In this document: positions 46,956-57,800 of the stretch, piece after piece | Numbering within the stretch: position 1 is the first letter of the stretch | How the letters are laid out: every line of letters starts with the position of its first letter | Source of the DNA: Ectobius pallidus | Taxonomy: Eukaryota > Arthropoda > Insecta > Blattodea > Ectobiidae | Direction: 5' to 3' | NCBI GenBank assembly: GCA_964059195.1 | Contig: CAXKWD010000006.1 | Location: forward strand, 131,670,539 to 131,734,538 | Length of the DNA stretch: 64,000 bases | Notes under the pieces: generated by a model | Told to the model about the DNA's origin: nothing | The model's database searches: none | What the model saw: only the letters and a program-made list of their open reading frames with translations | Program-made: the position numbers and the translations under genes

Positions 46956-48329
46956 ATGTCACTAATAATGGAGAGAACTAGGGTGAAACCTGATAATTTG
47001 CTGAAGTCTGACCTGATCTACGAACTAAAAATAAGAGGTATTCAACCAGATGAGAGTCGAGTAGTGCCAGAATTACGCAAGGAGTTGAGAGAAAATTTGG
47101 ACCTACCAGTCAACTTAGATTATCTGGGTGAGTCACAAACCTCTCTTTTATTAAGTGAAGTGCAAGATAGGTTAGAATTTCTCGATGATCAATTGGGTCA
47201 TGAGAATATCAGTAGTACAGGTGTAGCAAAAGTGATAGATAGAGCTCGTCATCTTAAAAACCGTGTTAGTGACATAAAGCTGTTAGTCGGAAAGACTCCT
47301 TATGAGCAAAAGTGGATCGATGCTGACCATAAACTCAATGAAATGTTAAGCAAACTTAACTGGAATGATACGGAGTTAGATGCTGTGGTGAGCGCACAGC
47401 CTGATCGCAAAGTGAAAAATCCCTTAGAGCCAGTGAATACTAGTCAAACTGCTAGGGACCACTTTATTGATTATGAATCCCCGATTAGACAAACCCGAAC
47501 TGAGTTTTTAGACCATAGTCAGGCGTACCGAGCAGAAAGTAGTGGTTTTTCTTATCCTAGACCAGACGTTAAGCCAAATTTGTTTCCTCCTATGCACCGA
47601 GTATCTTTCGCCAATCTCCCTCACCCATTAGCTTCACTTCTTGAAAATGGTTCCCATTTTTCTGATGAAACTGTGGAAAAGGTGTTAGAATTTATTGGTT
47701 ATGTCTGCGATTTGAAAGAACAAGCTTCAGTTTTTGATTTTGATGACAGAGATATCTTGGCATATTTATTTTCTAAACTTTCAGGAGCTTTTCGCGACGT
47801 GGCTTTGGAAGCGATTAATACTGGATTAGGTTTAAACCATTTTCATGAAAAGCTGCTAAATATTTACTTGCCTGTCCGAGCTCGAGCTGCTCTAGTCAAC
47901 AAGCATTTTTATCGCACTCAAGCAGGCGGTGAATCTCTTGCTGCATATGCTAGAAGCGTTAGGAGAAGTGCAAGCATTTTCAAGTTACGTCTGTCTGAGA
48001 AAGAGATTGTAGATACCATTGCCGAAGGTATGTCTCCTGAAACTAGGTCGAAGGTAGTTTTTGAGAGTAGGCCGGTGTCTTTTAAGGAATTGGAGAGTTT
48101 ATGTGCCAGGGTTAATGCCATAAGCTACACCGATTCGCTGAGGTGTGAACAAGAAGTTTCCCCTCGTGCCGTTCAGCCCAAGCCCAGTGTTAGATTTGAC
48201 AGTGCTACTAATAGGAAGACAGTTACGTGTTTTAGATGTGGTAAAGCGGGACATGTAGTGAGGTTCTGCAAAGCTCCTGTGAATAGAAATGTGGAGAATA
48301 GTAATCCTCCCAGTCGCTCTGGAGAATGA
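46956..48329 (+). CDS. Gypsy gag (capsid-nucleocapsid)
   Basis: 457 residues from the ATG at 46956 (a second ATG at 46968 is also possible; the frame is open upstream without ATG). It would form the virus-like particle and package the RNA. The N-terminal ~25 residues (LLKSDLIYELKIRG) resemble a SAP-like start. The middle (about 230-390) has the helical capsid-like pattern with YLPVRARAALVNKHFYR and GESLAAYARSVR. One CCHC knuckle lies near the end: C425-x2-C428-x4-H433-x4-C438. It ends in a UGA after SRSGE, and the same frame continues into pol, so Gag-Pol probably arises by readthrough. Confidence 0.92.
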   Translation: MSLIMERTRVKPDNLLKSDLIYELKIRGIQPDESRVVPELRKELRENLDLPVNLDYLGESQTSLLLSEVQDRLEFLDDQLGHENISSTGVAKVIDRARHLKNRVSDIKLLVGKTPYEQKWIDADHKLNEMLSKLNWNDTELDAVVSAQPDRKVKNPLEPVNTSQTARDHFIDYESPIRQTRTEFLDHSQAYRAESSGFSYPRPDVKPNLFPPMHRVSFANLPHPLASLLENGSHFSDETVEKVLEFIGYVCDLKEQASVFDFDDRDILAYLFSKLSGAFRDVALEAINTGLGLNHFHEKLLNIYLPVRARAALVNKHFYRTQAGGESLAAYARSVRRSASIFKLRLSEKEIVDTIAEGMSPETRSKVVFESRPVSFKELESLCARVNAISYTDSLRCEQEVSPRAVQPKPSVRFDSATNRKTVTCFRCGKAGHVVRFCKAPVNRNVENSNPPSRSGE

Positions 48330-48358
48330 GAATTGTTCCACTCTAGGTACCAGAGTGG
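48327..48358 (+). promoter_or_regulatory. Candidate gag-pol readthrough signal (UGA + hairpin)
   Basis: UGA at 48327-48329, an 8-nt spacer (48330-48337), then a perfect 7-bp stem CCACTCT/AGAGTGG (48338-48344 with 48352-48358) around the 7-nt loop AGGTACC. pol is in the same frame as gag and has no ATG for about 85 codons. A stop followed by an 8-nt spacer and a structured RNA is the layout of the gammaretroviral gag-pol readthrough site (UAG there). The alternative is a chance nonsense mutation. Confidence 0.65.
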
Positions 48359-51300
48359 AGACTCAGTGGTCAGTTCTAATGTTTACAAGAGACTTAAGAC
48401 GAGTGAGGTTAGGAAGACAGACGAGACGGACTTGCAGGACGAGCCTACTAGGGAATCGCGCGCCCCTAGTAAGCGGACCATTTTGTTTAACAGGACTCAC
48501 GCTACAGACCTTAAATGCCAGACTCACCGTTCCTACCCGACAAGGACTTTTATTAACAGTGACTTTAGTAAACTGAACACAGACTACATGACCACGCATG
48601 TAAATTCTCTCAGAAAAAACAGGAAAGTTAGTAGAAAAAAGTGTAAACATGTCAAAAATAAAACTGTGAATGCGGCTCACAGTATAAATTATGGTCCGGA
48701 CCCTCGCCGTGCAAATAAACCAAATAATGACTACCCTAATTGTGACAAAATGGAGGTACAAAGTACCGATAATCCACATCAAGTAGCTGCTATAGTAGAC
48801 GCTAAGTTACCGATGCTTGGGGTTGAAATATGTCAATTCAAATTGTCCGCACTACTAGATAGTGGGGCAGCCGTGTCTTTACTCTCAAAAGACGCCTACA
48901 ATAGGATGTGTCTTGCAAATAAACACATGCCTAGAATCGTTAAGGGAAATGCTAACTATAGGACAGCGGATGATCAGTTACTTTCTTCGGTAGGTTCCGT
49001 GTCTTTAAAAATCAAAATTGGGAATTTCACTTGGAAGTGTCATTTTGTTGTTTGTGAGAATTTAGTGATGCCTGTCATTCTAGGCTATCCTTTTATGCAG
49101 AAGGCAGGTTTATTTTTGGATTTTGGCAGTAAGATGTGTCATTTCAAATTTTCTCCTGATTTCAAGTTTGATTTGTTTTTCGGTGCTCCGTTCTGCAATT
49201 TAATGTCATCTGACAGCAGTAAGTTAATTAATTTTCTAAATCCATCTGATTTTTTACCTGAGAATGTCAGTACTGTCTCTGTAGACTTGGCGCATTTGGG
49301 ACCAAGTGACAAAAACCAAGTGACGCGTCTATTAGAGGAATTCCCAGATGTTTTGACACCGAAGTTAGGGTTGACTAATGTACTAGAATATGACATTGAG
49401 CTGCTCGATACTCAACCCGTTCGTAGACCTCCATACAGGCTGTCTCCGCCCCGAATGGCCATCTTGAAAGAACATATTAATACTATGGTCGAACAAGGAG
49501 TCCTCAGGGTTTCCAAGTCCGATTATAGTAGTCCGGTCTTTCTAGTACCGAAACCTGGAGGGAAGTTCAGACCGGTAATTGATTATCGACATCTCAATGC
49601 CAAGATCAAGATAGATTCAGTGCCTTTACCTGATATTCATTCAGCCTTCAGTTTCTTTTCCGGTGCCAAAATTTTCTCCTCGTTGGACCTTAACCAAGCC
49701 TATTACCAGATACCTCTTACAGAGCGATCTAAGCGCTATACGGCCATTATATGTGACTGGAATACCTATGAATTCTCTAGAATCCCTTTCGGCCTCGCCA
49801 CTGGGGCTCAGGTCCTCACACGCTTGTTAGATCAAATATTTTCTGACGTTAAGTTTAAATATGTCTACCATTACCTAGACGATTTAGTAGTCTACTCAGA
49901 TTCTTTTGAGGAGCACCTGGAGCATCTAAGGGAGGTATTTTCTCGATTAAGGAATGCTGGTCTAACCCTTAATCCTGAAAAAGTGAATATTGCTGCTCGG
50001 CGTCTTTCCTTTCTTGGTCATTTGGTGTCGGCCGATGGTGTCACCATTGACCCGGAGCGGACTGAGGCTATTCAGAAATTTCCCCCTCCTAAAGATGTAA
50101 AAGGTGTAGCCAGATTTGTTGGTATGATTAATTTTTTTAGAAAATTTATTCCTAACATGGCAGAAATTTCAGCGCCTTTGAATAATTTGAGAAAAAAGAA
50201 TGTCAAGTTTGTGTGGTCACCTGAGTGCCAGGAAGCTTTTCAAAAACTTAAAATGTTGATCATGTCTCCCCCTGTTTTGGCCATGCCAGACTTTTCCAAG
50301 AAATTCATCTTGCAGTGCGATGCTTCGCCTGTAGCTTTGGCATCTGTTCTCCTACAGGAATTCGAGGAGGGTAGAAGGCCTGTGGCGTATGCCTCTAGGA
50401 CTTTGACCCCTCCGGAACGCGTGTATTCTATGTATGAGCTTGAGGCTCTCGCTGTACTCTTTGGAGTGGAGAAATTCAAGCTTTACATAGAACATGTAGA
50501 ATTTTTGCTGGAAACCGATTGCCAAGCTTTGAGTTGGGTGCTGGCCAAGCCTCGTACCACAGGAAGAATTGCGAGGTGGGCAGTCAGGCTTTCCGCATTT
50601 AAATTTAAAGCTAAACATATTAGAGGGACTGACAATGTAGTAGCCGACGGCTTAAGCCGTATGTTTAGTCCAGAAGAAATATTACAAAGTCCTGAAAATG
50701 TTTTGGAAGAGCCTAAAGAGCTATCTGGCATGATCGGAAACATTTTAGGTGATTTTCCTCTTGCTTTCACTTCTTTAACTGATCATCAGGCCAATGATGA
50801 AGAGTTAGCTCCCCTTATAGCCCGCCTTAAAGGTGGAGAAGACATACGCCACTATGTCTTTAGAAATAATGTATTATATAGTGCCCCAGCGCGTAGGTCA
50901 CCCTCCAGAATTGTCTTACCAGCTGCATTAAGAGACATGGTATTCAAATATCATCATGAGTCTCCAGTAGGAGGACATTTAGGGTTCTACAAGACGCGGG
51001 CGAAAATTAAACAATCCTTTGTTTGGAAGGGTATGGATGGTTACATAAAAGCGAGGATAAAGGCATGCCAGCAGTGCGCCATATCCAAGCCTGCTCAATG
51101 TACCAAAATCGGATTTTTAGCTTCTAGTGTGCCTAACGCACCAATGGATAGGTTACATATTGACTTTGTTGGCAAGTTACCCCGTTCAAGAAGCGGAAAC
51201 GCTTATATTCTAGTTGCAGTAGATGCATTTTCTAAATTTGTTTGGCTATTTCCCTTGAGAGATGCTACAACTAATTCTACTATTCAAAGTTTAAAAAGAA

Positions 51301-51962
51301 TCTTTTCTATGACAGGATTTCCGAAGTCTTTAGTTTCAGATAACGCTAGTTGCTTCATTTCTAAGTCCTCTAAGAAATTCCTATTCTCGTTAGGTATTCA
51401 GCATATCCGTACAGCTCCATTTCACCCTTCTCCAAACTTTTCGGAGCGTTTTAACAGAAATCTGAAGGCCGCATTGATTGCGTACCATTCAGACGAGCAT
51501 GTCGCCTGGGACAAGGAACTGTTCTGGTTACAGTTTGCGTTTAACACCGCACGACATGAAGCTCACAAACAAACTCCATTTCAGTTAATGTTTGCTTTTC
51601 CGCCCAATAGTCCCCTTTCCAATGCTTGGTCTTTAGCAGAGCTCTTGCCAGAAGAACAAGACGCAGGTAGAGTTAAAGAGATTTGGAAAAAGGCAGCTGC
51701 CAATCTGCGACTTGCTCACCAAAAGACTCAAGAGAGATATGATGCTAATAGACAACCAGTAAATTTTGTGGTAGGAGACAGGGTATATTTGAAAAACTTT
51801 CCAAAGAGTAAGGCAGTGGATAGATTTTCTGCGAAGCTCGCTAGAAAGTTCAGAGGTCCTTACGACGTAATCAGGTTCTTAACCCCTGTGACTGTGCTTT
51901 TAAAAGATTGTATATCTGATAAAACAGTCAAGGCACACGTCAGTCATGTTAAAAAGACCTGA
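48330..51962 (+). CDS. Gypsy pol: protease, RT, RNase H, integrase
   Basis: About 1210 codons in frame with gag after one UGA. No ATG start, so the natural product is presumably a Gag-Pol fusion. Numbering from 48333: aspartic protease LLDSGAAVS (174-182) and VILGYPF; reverse transcriptase SLDLNQAYYQ (450-459) and the catalytic YLDD (514-517); RNase H QCDASPVALAS (661-671), YELEALAV, ETDCQALSWVL and a DNVVADGLSR end; integrase zinc domain HHESPVGGH...CQQC (874-915), catalytic DDE at D944, D1003 and E1038 (spacing 35); C-terminal GPY/F-type RGPYDVI near 1175. All key residues are present. Products copy RNA to DNA and integrate it. Residues ~1-165 are an unassigned basic linker. Confidence 0.95.
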   Translation, partial: ELFHSRYQSGDSVVSSNVYKRLKTSEVRKTDETDLQDEPTRESRAPSKRTILFNRTHATDLKCQTHRSYPTRTFINSDFSKLNTDYMTTHVNSLRKNRKVSRKKCKHVKNKTVNAAHSINYGPDPRRANKPNNDYPNCDKMEVQSTDNPHQVAAIVDAKLPMLGVEICQFKLSALLDSGAAVSLLSKDAYNRMCLANKHMPRIVKGNANYRTADDQLLSSVGSVSLKIKIGNFTWKCHFVVCENLVMPVILGYPFMQKAGLFLDFGSKMCHFKFSPDFKFDLFFGAPFCNLMSSDSSKLINFLNPSDFLPENVSTVSVDLAHLGPSDKNQVTRLLEEFPDVLTPKLGLTNVLEYDIELLDTQPVRRPPYRLSPPRMAILKEHINTMVEQGVLRVSKSDYSSPVFLVPKPGGKFRPVIDYRHLNAKIKIDSVPLPDIHSAFSFFSGAKIFSSLDLNQAYYQIPLTERSKRYTAIICDWNTYEFSRIPFGLATGAQVLTRLLDQIFSDVKFKYVYHYLDDLVVYSDSFEEHLEHLREVFSRLRNAGLTLNPEKVNIAARRLSFLGHLVSADGVTIDPERTEAIQKFPPPKDVKGVARFVGMINFFRKFIPNMAEISAPLNNLRKKNVKFVWSPECQEAFQKLKMLIMSPPVLAMPDFSKKFILQCDASPVALASVLLQEFEEGRRPVAYASRTLTPPERVYSMYELEALAVLFGVEKFKLYIEHVEFLLETDCQALSWVLAKPRTTGRIARWAVRLSAFKFKAKHIRGTDNVVADGLSRMFSPEEILQSPENVLEEPKELSGMIGNILGDFPLAFTSLTDHQANDEELAPLIARLKGGEDIRHYVFRNNVLYSAPARRSPSRIVLPAALRDMVFKYHHESPVGGHLGFYKTRAKIKQSFVWKGMDGYIKARIKACQQCAISKPAQCTKIGFLASSVPNAPMDRLHIDFVGKLPRSRSGNAYILVAVDAFSKFVWLFPLRDATTNSTIQSLKRIFSMTGFPKSLVSDNASCFISKSSKKFLFSLGIQHIRTAPFHPSPNFSERFNRNLKAALIAYHSDEHVAWDKELFWLQFAFNTARHEAHKQTPFQLMFAFPPNSPLSNAWSLAELLPEEQDAGRVKEIWKKAAANLRLAHQKTQERYDANRQPVNFVVGDRVYLKNFPKSKAVDRFSAKLARKFRGPYDVIRFLTPVTVLLKDCISDKTVKAHVSHVKKT

Positions 51963-53011
51963 TCTTAAGTTTTTCCTAAGAGAACAGAATTTCAGAGTAC
52001 CAGGAAGAAGATGGTTTGCTACACGACTTCAGATTCGACACCAGCCAGGGCGAGAGTTGGTGAAGACTAAGACAGAAGATACTGGATGCCGGTAGTTCCC
52101 AGCAGTCGAAAGAGTTGAGGGGATCTCAAGTCGAGTGGGACTCCGATCTATGGAAAGCATGGTGAAATACGGTTTCTGTTTTTTTTGTTTCTCAAGTCAG
52201 CAATCTTTTCCCAGAACTTTATTTAAACAGCAAGAGAAAGCCAAGGAATCAGACGAACATAATGTTCATACTTGTATAATTTTTGTAAATATAGTATTCT
52301 AATTATGTTAAATTAATGTCATGGTGATTACCATGTAAAAGGGTATAATTTAAATTGTAAATATAGTGATGCAGTGTATTTTAATTAGTTGTGATAGTGT
52401 AATGTAAATGTTATAATAGGACTGCATGTTGATTTTTCTCCGTTTCATGTAAATATTTTTGAAGAAGCTTTAAGAAATTTTAAAAATCTGGATTATACTA
52501 GAGCTATCCTTTTAAAACTTCAAAGTATCAGGAGAGTAAAATATTCACTTGTATGTTGCCTTGAATTTCTGTGATCTGCCGCTAGTCTTGTCATTTCAGG
52601 AGGTCTTTATACTAGTGGAAGATGCGGAGTCACTGTGGTATCAAGACAGAGTGGGCTACTTCCTGAACGCGGGTCCTGAAAAGCTGGACAGTCTCACTGT
52701 GGGAGAAAGGAAGACGTCGTCTCGCCTATAATGTCTCCTCTCCGTGAATATACAGTGCCTGCCAGCGAGCACCGACATGGACGATGGTGAAAAGGGTTGG
52801 ATACCTGGTTTGTAAGAATGGACTCGTAAACAAGGTAAAATCCTCCCAAATAATTAAGTGCTCTAGTCGGATCCGGTTCATAGCGAAGTGCTCGTCTGAC
52901 TTGAAGACCTTTCAGTGAACTCTATGATTTTCTTCCCACTAGTTAATTCATTTTTTCTATGAGAGATTACCTGTATGGTTTGGAATATATTCCAACATAT
53001 ATTCCAAGTCA
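51963..53011 (+). other. Gypsy 3' non-coding region
   Basis: About 1.05 kb between pol and the polypurine run. The longest frame is 60 codons (52549-52731), with no envelope-like features, signal peptide or transmembrane segment. No gene supported. Confidence 0.7.
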
Positions 53012-53025
53012 TGGGGGGGGTGATT
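53012..53025 (+). promoter_or_regulatory. Candidate polypurine tract
   Basis: Eight G's (53013-53020) followed by TGATT, then the LTR start TGTG. A polypurine tract primes plus-strand DNA synthesis. Here five non-purine-tract bases separate the G-run from the LTR as defined by the repeat boundary, suggesting trimming by integrase or an altered boundary. Confidence 0.6.
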
Positions 53026-54831
53026 TGTGCCATTATTAAAAATAATAAATGCCACGAATTGTTTCTCTCATAGAAAAATGCCTGCATTATGAAAACTTTA
53101 CGTAAATCTGTGAGGCATTTAGTTTGAAAGCCCGCTCTTGCAGTCTCTGAGAGACTGATGCCTGTTCGTAGCGAGCTTCCCCTCTCTTCTCCTTCCCCCC
53201 TTGTCTTTATGTGCCGCTATCTCACTCTCTCAGTTGCACTTCTCGCTCGCACAGTTTCAGTTCAGCTGTGGTATAGATCTAAGCGGCAGTGAAATCTCTT
53301 CTAGCTGCGAGCAAGATGCTTTGTCATTACAGTAATGTTTTTCATTTGTTATAAACGACAGTAATTGTGGTGTGATTAAAGAAACTTCTACGCATGTCAA
53401 GGAAACAATAGAAGATCGATTGCAGATCCTATATAACAGTATGTAATCCCGCCACTCGGCCTCTTTCTTGATTAGGCTGTTGGCCAAGAATGGTCGCTCT
53501 AAACAATGGCTGCCGAAAGGCAGAGGAGAAATCAATGGCCGTCCAGGCTTCTGCTTTCCAGTTGTAGGGTGAGTCTTTATCAAGTAACATCTTGTGCATT
53601 TATTATCTATCCGTGTTTCTTTTCTGGCGTTAAGAAAATATTTTGGCAACGCTATGTTCTGAAACATGTTTGATTGTGAAAGCCTCATGGCTTAAATCGT
53701 TTCATTAATATGAACTTGTAACTTTAAAAATGGATATAGTTTAATTTTGGTTTTTGATTTCAAATTAATGATTTAATTTGGGAGTTCCTTATTGGAATTT
53801 TAAGTTGGTAATTAATTTCAGTTGAGGATTTTTATTATTTTATGTAAATCTTAACTTTTTTCATCTGCAACTGGAACATTTTAGTTCGTAGGCAAAATTT
53901 TAACAGTTTCAAGAAAGAGGGCTTTCCTCGTTGGGCCCCCGAGGAAAGGGAATATTTATTATTTGTAAGTATGTGAGGCCCAAAAGAACAGGTTAGTGTC
54001 ATTTAAATATTTATGTATATTTAAAATAATTATGAAGGAAATACAATCTAACCAAATATGAAGATTTATGAATTTGACTTCTAGATTGTATTCCCTTAAC
54101 TATCTTGTGTAGTTTTAAATTTCTAATTTAATTTTGAAGGGTTTTTAAAATATTATTTGTTTAGTTTGATCATCTCCTTCAAAATAAATTATAAAGATTG
54201 ATGTGAAGGATTTCTTGTCTGGATTTTAAAAAAGGAACTTGTAATATTTTAGGTCTGGTGATTTTGCCCAACTTGTTTTACTAATGTTGTAAAATTCAAT
54301 CAATACTATGTGAAGGATTTAGCACGTATTCATTATAAATATTGATATTTTAATAGGATCAAAATATGAATCAAATTTGACATGAAATGTTTAATTAATA
54401 CCAAGAATATGAATGTGCAATGAAAACTTACATTATTAATAAGAGCGTGTATTAAATGCATGGCAAGTATATTGTGTATAGCATAAATTTATTGTTTTTT
54501 TAAGAGAACTTTCTTAAAAGAATTCATAGGAAATTGTAATTTAAAATTTAGGGAAATCAAACTACGTTGATAAATCATCTTAATGAAGTGCATGTCCAGT
54601 TTTAATTCTTATTGTAAAATAATAGTTTAATATATATATATTTTTAGAAAACTTAAAATATTTCTTTGTAGTGTTTCCACTTATTCGAAAAGGCTAGAAA
54701 GCACTCTAGGCTATTCGAAATATTTTGCTTTGTACCATCCCCAGTGCATTTATTCGTTTCCAGAGCCTCTGGTGCCCAGCGATAACCTTCCACAATCCTT
54801 ACCCTATTGTTGCGCTGTGGAGGGTGGTGCA
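53026..54831 (+). repeat. 3' LTR (1806 bp)
   Basis: Same length and, by eye, same sequence as 44950-46755. Followed directly by the CTAA duplication and the resumption of the LINE ORF2. The open frame that appears to start at 54807 is LTR sequence reading into ORF2 and is not a real start. Confidence 0.95.
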
Positions 54832-54835
54832 CTAA
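54832..54835. repeat. Gypsy target-site duplication, right (CTAA)
   Basis: Second copy of the CTAA found at 44946-44949. Confidence 0.88.
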
Positions 54836-57800
54836 TAGTCAAGCATTAACTGTTAATGAACTGGATAATCTTCTCGCTCAGCTTCCTAAACCTTTCATAA
54901 TTCTAGGAGATTTTAACAGTCACAACATGTTATGGGGATCGTTACATACAGACAGAAGAGGAAGAATTATTGAAAATTGGCTGGAAAACCATGATGATCT
55001 TATTTTATTAAATACAGGAATGGCTACCCATTTTAACATCAGTAATGCAACGGAAAGTGCTATAGATTTAAGTTTTTCATCCAGCGATATTGCAGCTAGT
55101 ATATCCTGGTCTTCAGTTCATCATCTCTACGATAGTGATCACTATCCTTTGACCATAAATTTTTCTAATTCCCAACAATTTATGGAAATCAAGACTCATC
55201 AGAAATGGATCCTTAATAAAGCAAACTGGTCTCTTTTTCAAAATGTTCTCAATGATAATATCGACAAACTCCCTAAACTTACTTCTGTGCAAGTACCTCA
55301 TATCAATAACATTGTCAAAGATTTCACCAATGCAATTATATCTTCAGCTCAACTAGCAATTCCTAAAACGTCTGGGACTATACGCAAACGTCCACTTCCA
55401 TGGTGGAATGACGACTGTACATCGGCCATTAAAAATATGAAAAAATCTTTTAGAAAATATAAGAAGTACAAAAGTGTGGAATATGGCATTGCTTACAAAA
55501 AAGCAAGGGCAAAAGCACGCCTCATGCTGAAGTCTACAATGATTCAATCCTTTAAAGACTTTACTTCATCTATTACCAGTCAAACTTCGCCTTCAATCCT
55601 ATGGTCCAAGTATAAATCCATTATTGGATCAAAAACATTTTTTACTCCAAGATATTTGGAAGATGAGAACGCAATTAAACATGAGGATCCCAGTTCTATT
55701 AGTACCCTATTCGCCAACTGCTTCTCCAATAATTCAAGTAACAATAACTATGATCCTTCTTTTTTAAAGCAGTTCTCATGTAACGATTCCTCAAACGAAG
55801 ATATTCAACTTCAAATGAAATATAATGAAGATAAATTTAACCAACCTTTTCTTAAGGAAGAACTCCTTCAGGTGATACATAAAACTAAAAGCTCCGCTCC
55901 GGGACCAGATGACGTACACAGTACTTTTCTTAAGAATCTCTCAGACAAAGGAGTAGATTACCTTCTCCAACTCTATAATTTTATATGGGAAACTCAATCC
56001 TTTCCCGACCAATGGAGAGAAGCTATAGTTATTCCAATTCCTAAACCTAATAAGGATCATTGCAAAGCTACAAATTTTCGTCCAATCTCCTTAACCAGTT
56101 GTTTATGCAAGCTTTTGGAAAAAATGGTTTGCTTTCGCCTCAGATGGATTTTGGAAACTAATGACTTACTATCACCTTATCAAAGTGGCTTCCGACCTTT
56201 TCATTCCACAAGTGATCATCTAGTGAACATCGACACTGAAATATGTGATGCACTAGTATTAAATCATCACGTAATTGCAATTTCTCTAGACATTGAGAAA
56301 GCTTATGAAATGATTTTCAAACCTAGACTAATAAAAATTCTTTCAGAATTAAAAATAAGAGGCAATACTTTAGCTTTTATCATCAACTTCTTAGCTCACA
56401 GATATCTAAGAGTGAGAATCCAAGATAAACTTTCTCCTCCTATGGAAATGGTGAATGGTCTGCCTCAAGGGTCAGTACTAAGTGTGCTTCTATTCCTCAT
56501 TGCTATTAATGAAGTCAGCAGTTTGATTGAGAAGCCAATAAAAGCATTCCTCTTTGCGGACGATATCACTCTTCTCTGCAGTGGGAATAACATTAAGCTT
56601 ACTGCTAATATTATTCAGAATTCTTTGGATAAAATCTACTCCTGGGCAAAGACTTCCGGCTTCACAATATCCAAATCAAAATCTGAATTTATAGTTGTTT
56701 CTAGAAGTAGAAAGCTTCACCAAATAGACGTTAACCTTAATATTGGTGGCCACAGGTTGCACAGATCAGATTCTTGCAAAATCCTAGGCGTACTGTTCGA
56801 TAAAAATCACTCATGGAAACAACATATTACTTCACTAAAATCGGAATGTGCATCTAGACTGAACATAATTAAAACGTTATCTTCCATTAAGTGGGGTGCC
56901 GAATCAACATGTCTAATAAACGTCTATCGAGCTCTAATTCAGTCCAAACTGGATTATGGAGCTATAGTATACAGTTCGGCAAGCAAACGCCTTCTCCAAA
57001 CGTTGGATCCAGTTATCAACACTGCAAGTCGTCTAAGTTTGGGAGCCTTCAGATCCAGTCCAAGTAGCAGTCTACTTGTGGAAGCTGGTCTTTTTCCCTT
57101 GGACCTGCGACGTAAACAACTATGTCTAAACTTTTCATACTCAACATTTTGTTCTCCTTCTAACCCGACCAACAATTACGTCTTTGGTGTTCCAAAATCA
57201 GAACTTTATAACTCTCACCCAAATTGTCCAAAACCATTAAGGGAAAGACTCCTGGATTATAACTCAGAATTCAACATTGAAAAAGCTAATATCCTCCCAA
57301 GGCGACTCCATCCCCTTCCTCCTTGGGAGCCTTTTATTCCCTCTATTAATACGAAGATTACACAAATTCCCTGCTCTACAACTATGCCTAAATCAGTGTT
57401 ACAGCCTATGATCTCGTCACTCCTTGAAGAGTATAAGAATTGTCTCAAAGTATATACTGATGGCTCAAAACGTGACTCAAGATCAGGATGTGGCATAGTC
57501 ATTTCCTCAAGTGTTCACTCCTATCGCTTACCAGATTACTTCTCCATCTTTTCATGTGAAGCCTGGGCTATTCTCAAAGCTATTGAAAAAAGCACTATGA
57601 GTAATAACTGCTCACAAATTGTTATCTTCTCAGATTCTATGTCAGCTCTCGGTGCCATCGGAAACAGATCTACAAGGAACCCAATCATCCAAACGATTCA
57701 GGAACGTTTGTTTTTCCACTCAAAAAATGGTACCAAAATCTCATTAGCATGGCTTCCCGCACATAAAGGTATTTCTGGAAATGAAAACGCAGATACAGCA

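Larger units (their letters stand above)
44950..54831 (+). mobile_element. Complete Ty3/Gypsy LTR retrotransposon (9882 bp)
   Basis: Order: 5' LTR, leader, gag, in-frame UGA, pol (protease-RT-RNase H-integrase), about 1.06-kb 3' non-coding region, polypurine run, 3' LTR. Integrase C-terminal to RNase H places it in Ty3/Gypsy (Metaviridae). No env-like frame. The LTRs start TGTG, end TGCA and appear identical over 1806 bp, so the insertion is recent. It sits inside the endonuclease domain of the LINE ORF2 in the same orientation. The lineage within Ty3/Gypsy was not assigned. The RT reads FGLATGAQVLTRLLD where most relatives have FGLxNAPxxFQ. Confidence 0.96.

Noticed and set aside
49139..50770. 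Minus-strand frames of 79-95 codons opposite pol
   Set aside because: Shadows of the pol coding strand.
52549..52731. Possible env-like third ORF of the Gypsy element
   Set aside because: Only 60 codons, with no signal peptide, glycosylation pattern or transmembrane segment.
54807..54835. Apparent start of the 1149-codon frame at 54807
   Set aside because: These bases are the end of the 3' LTR plus the CTAA duplication. The real ORF2 starts at 44633 and resumes at 54836.
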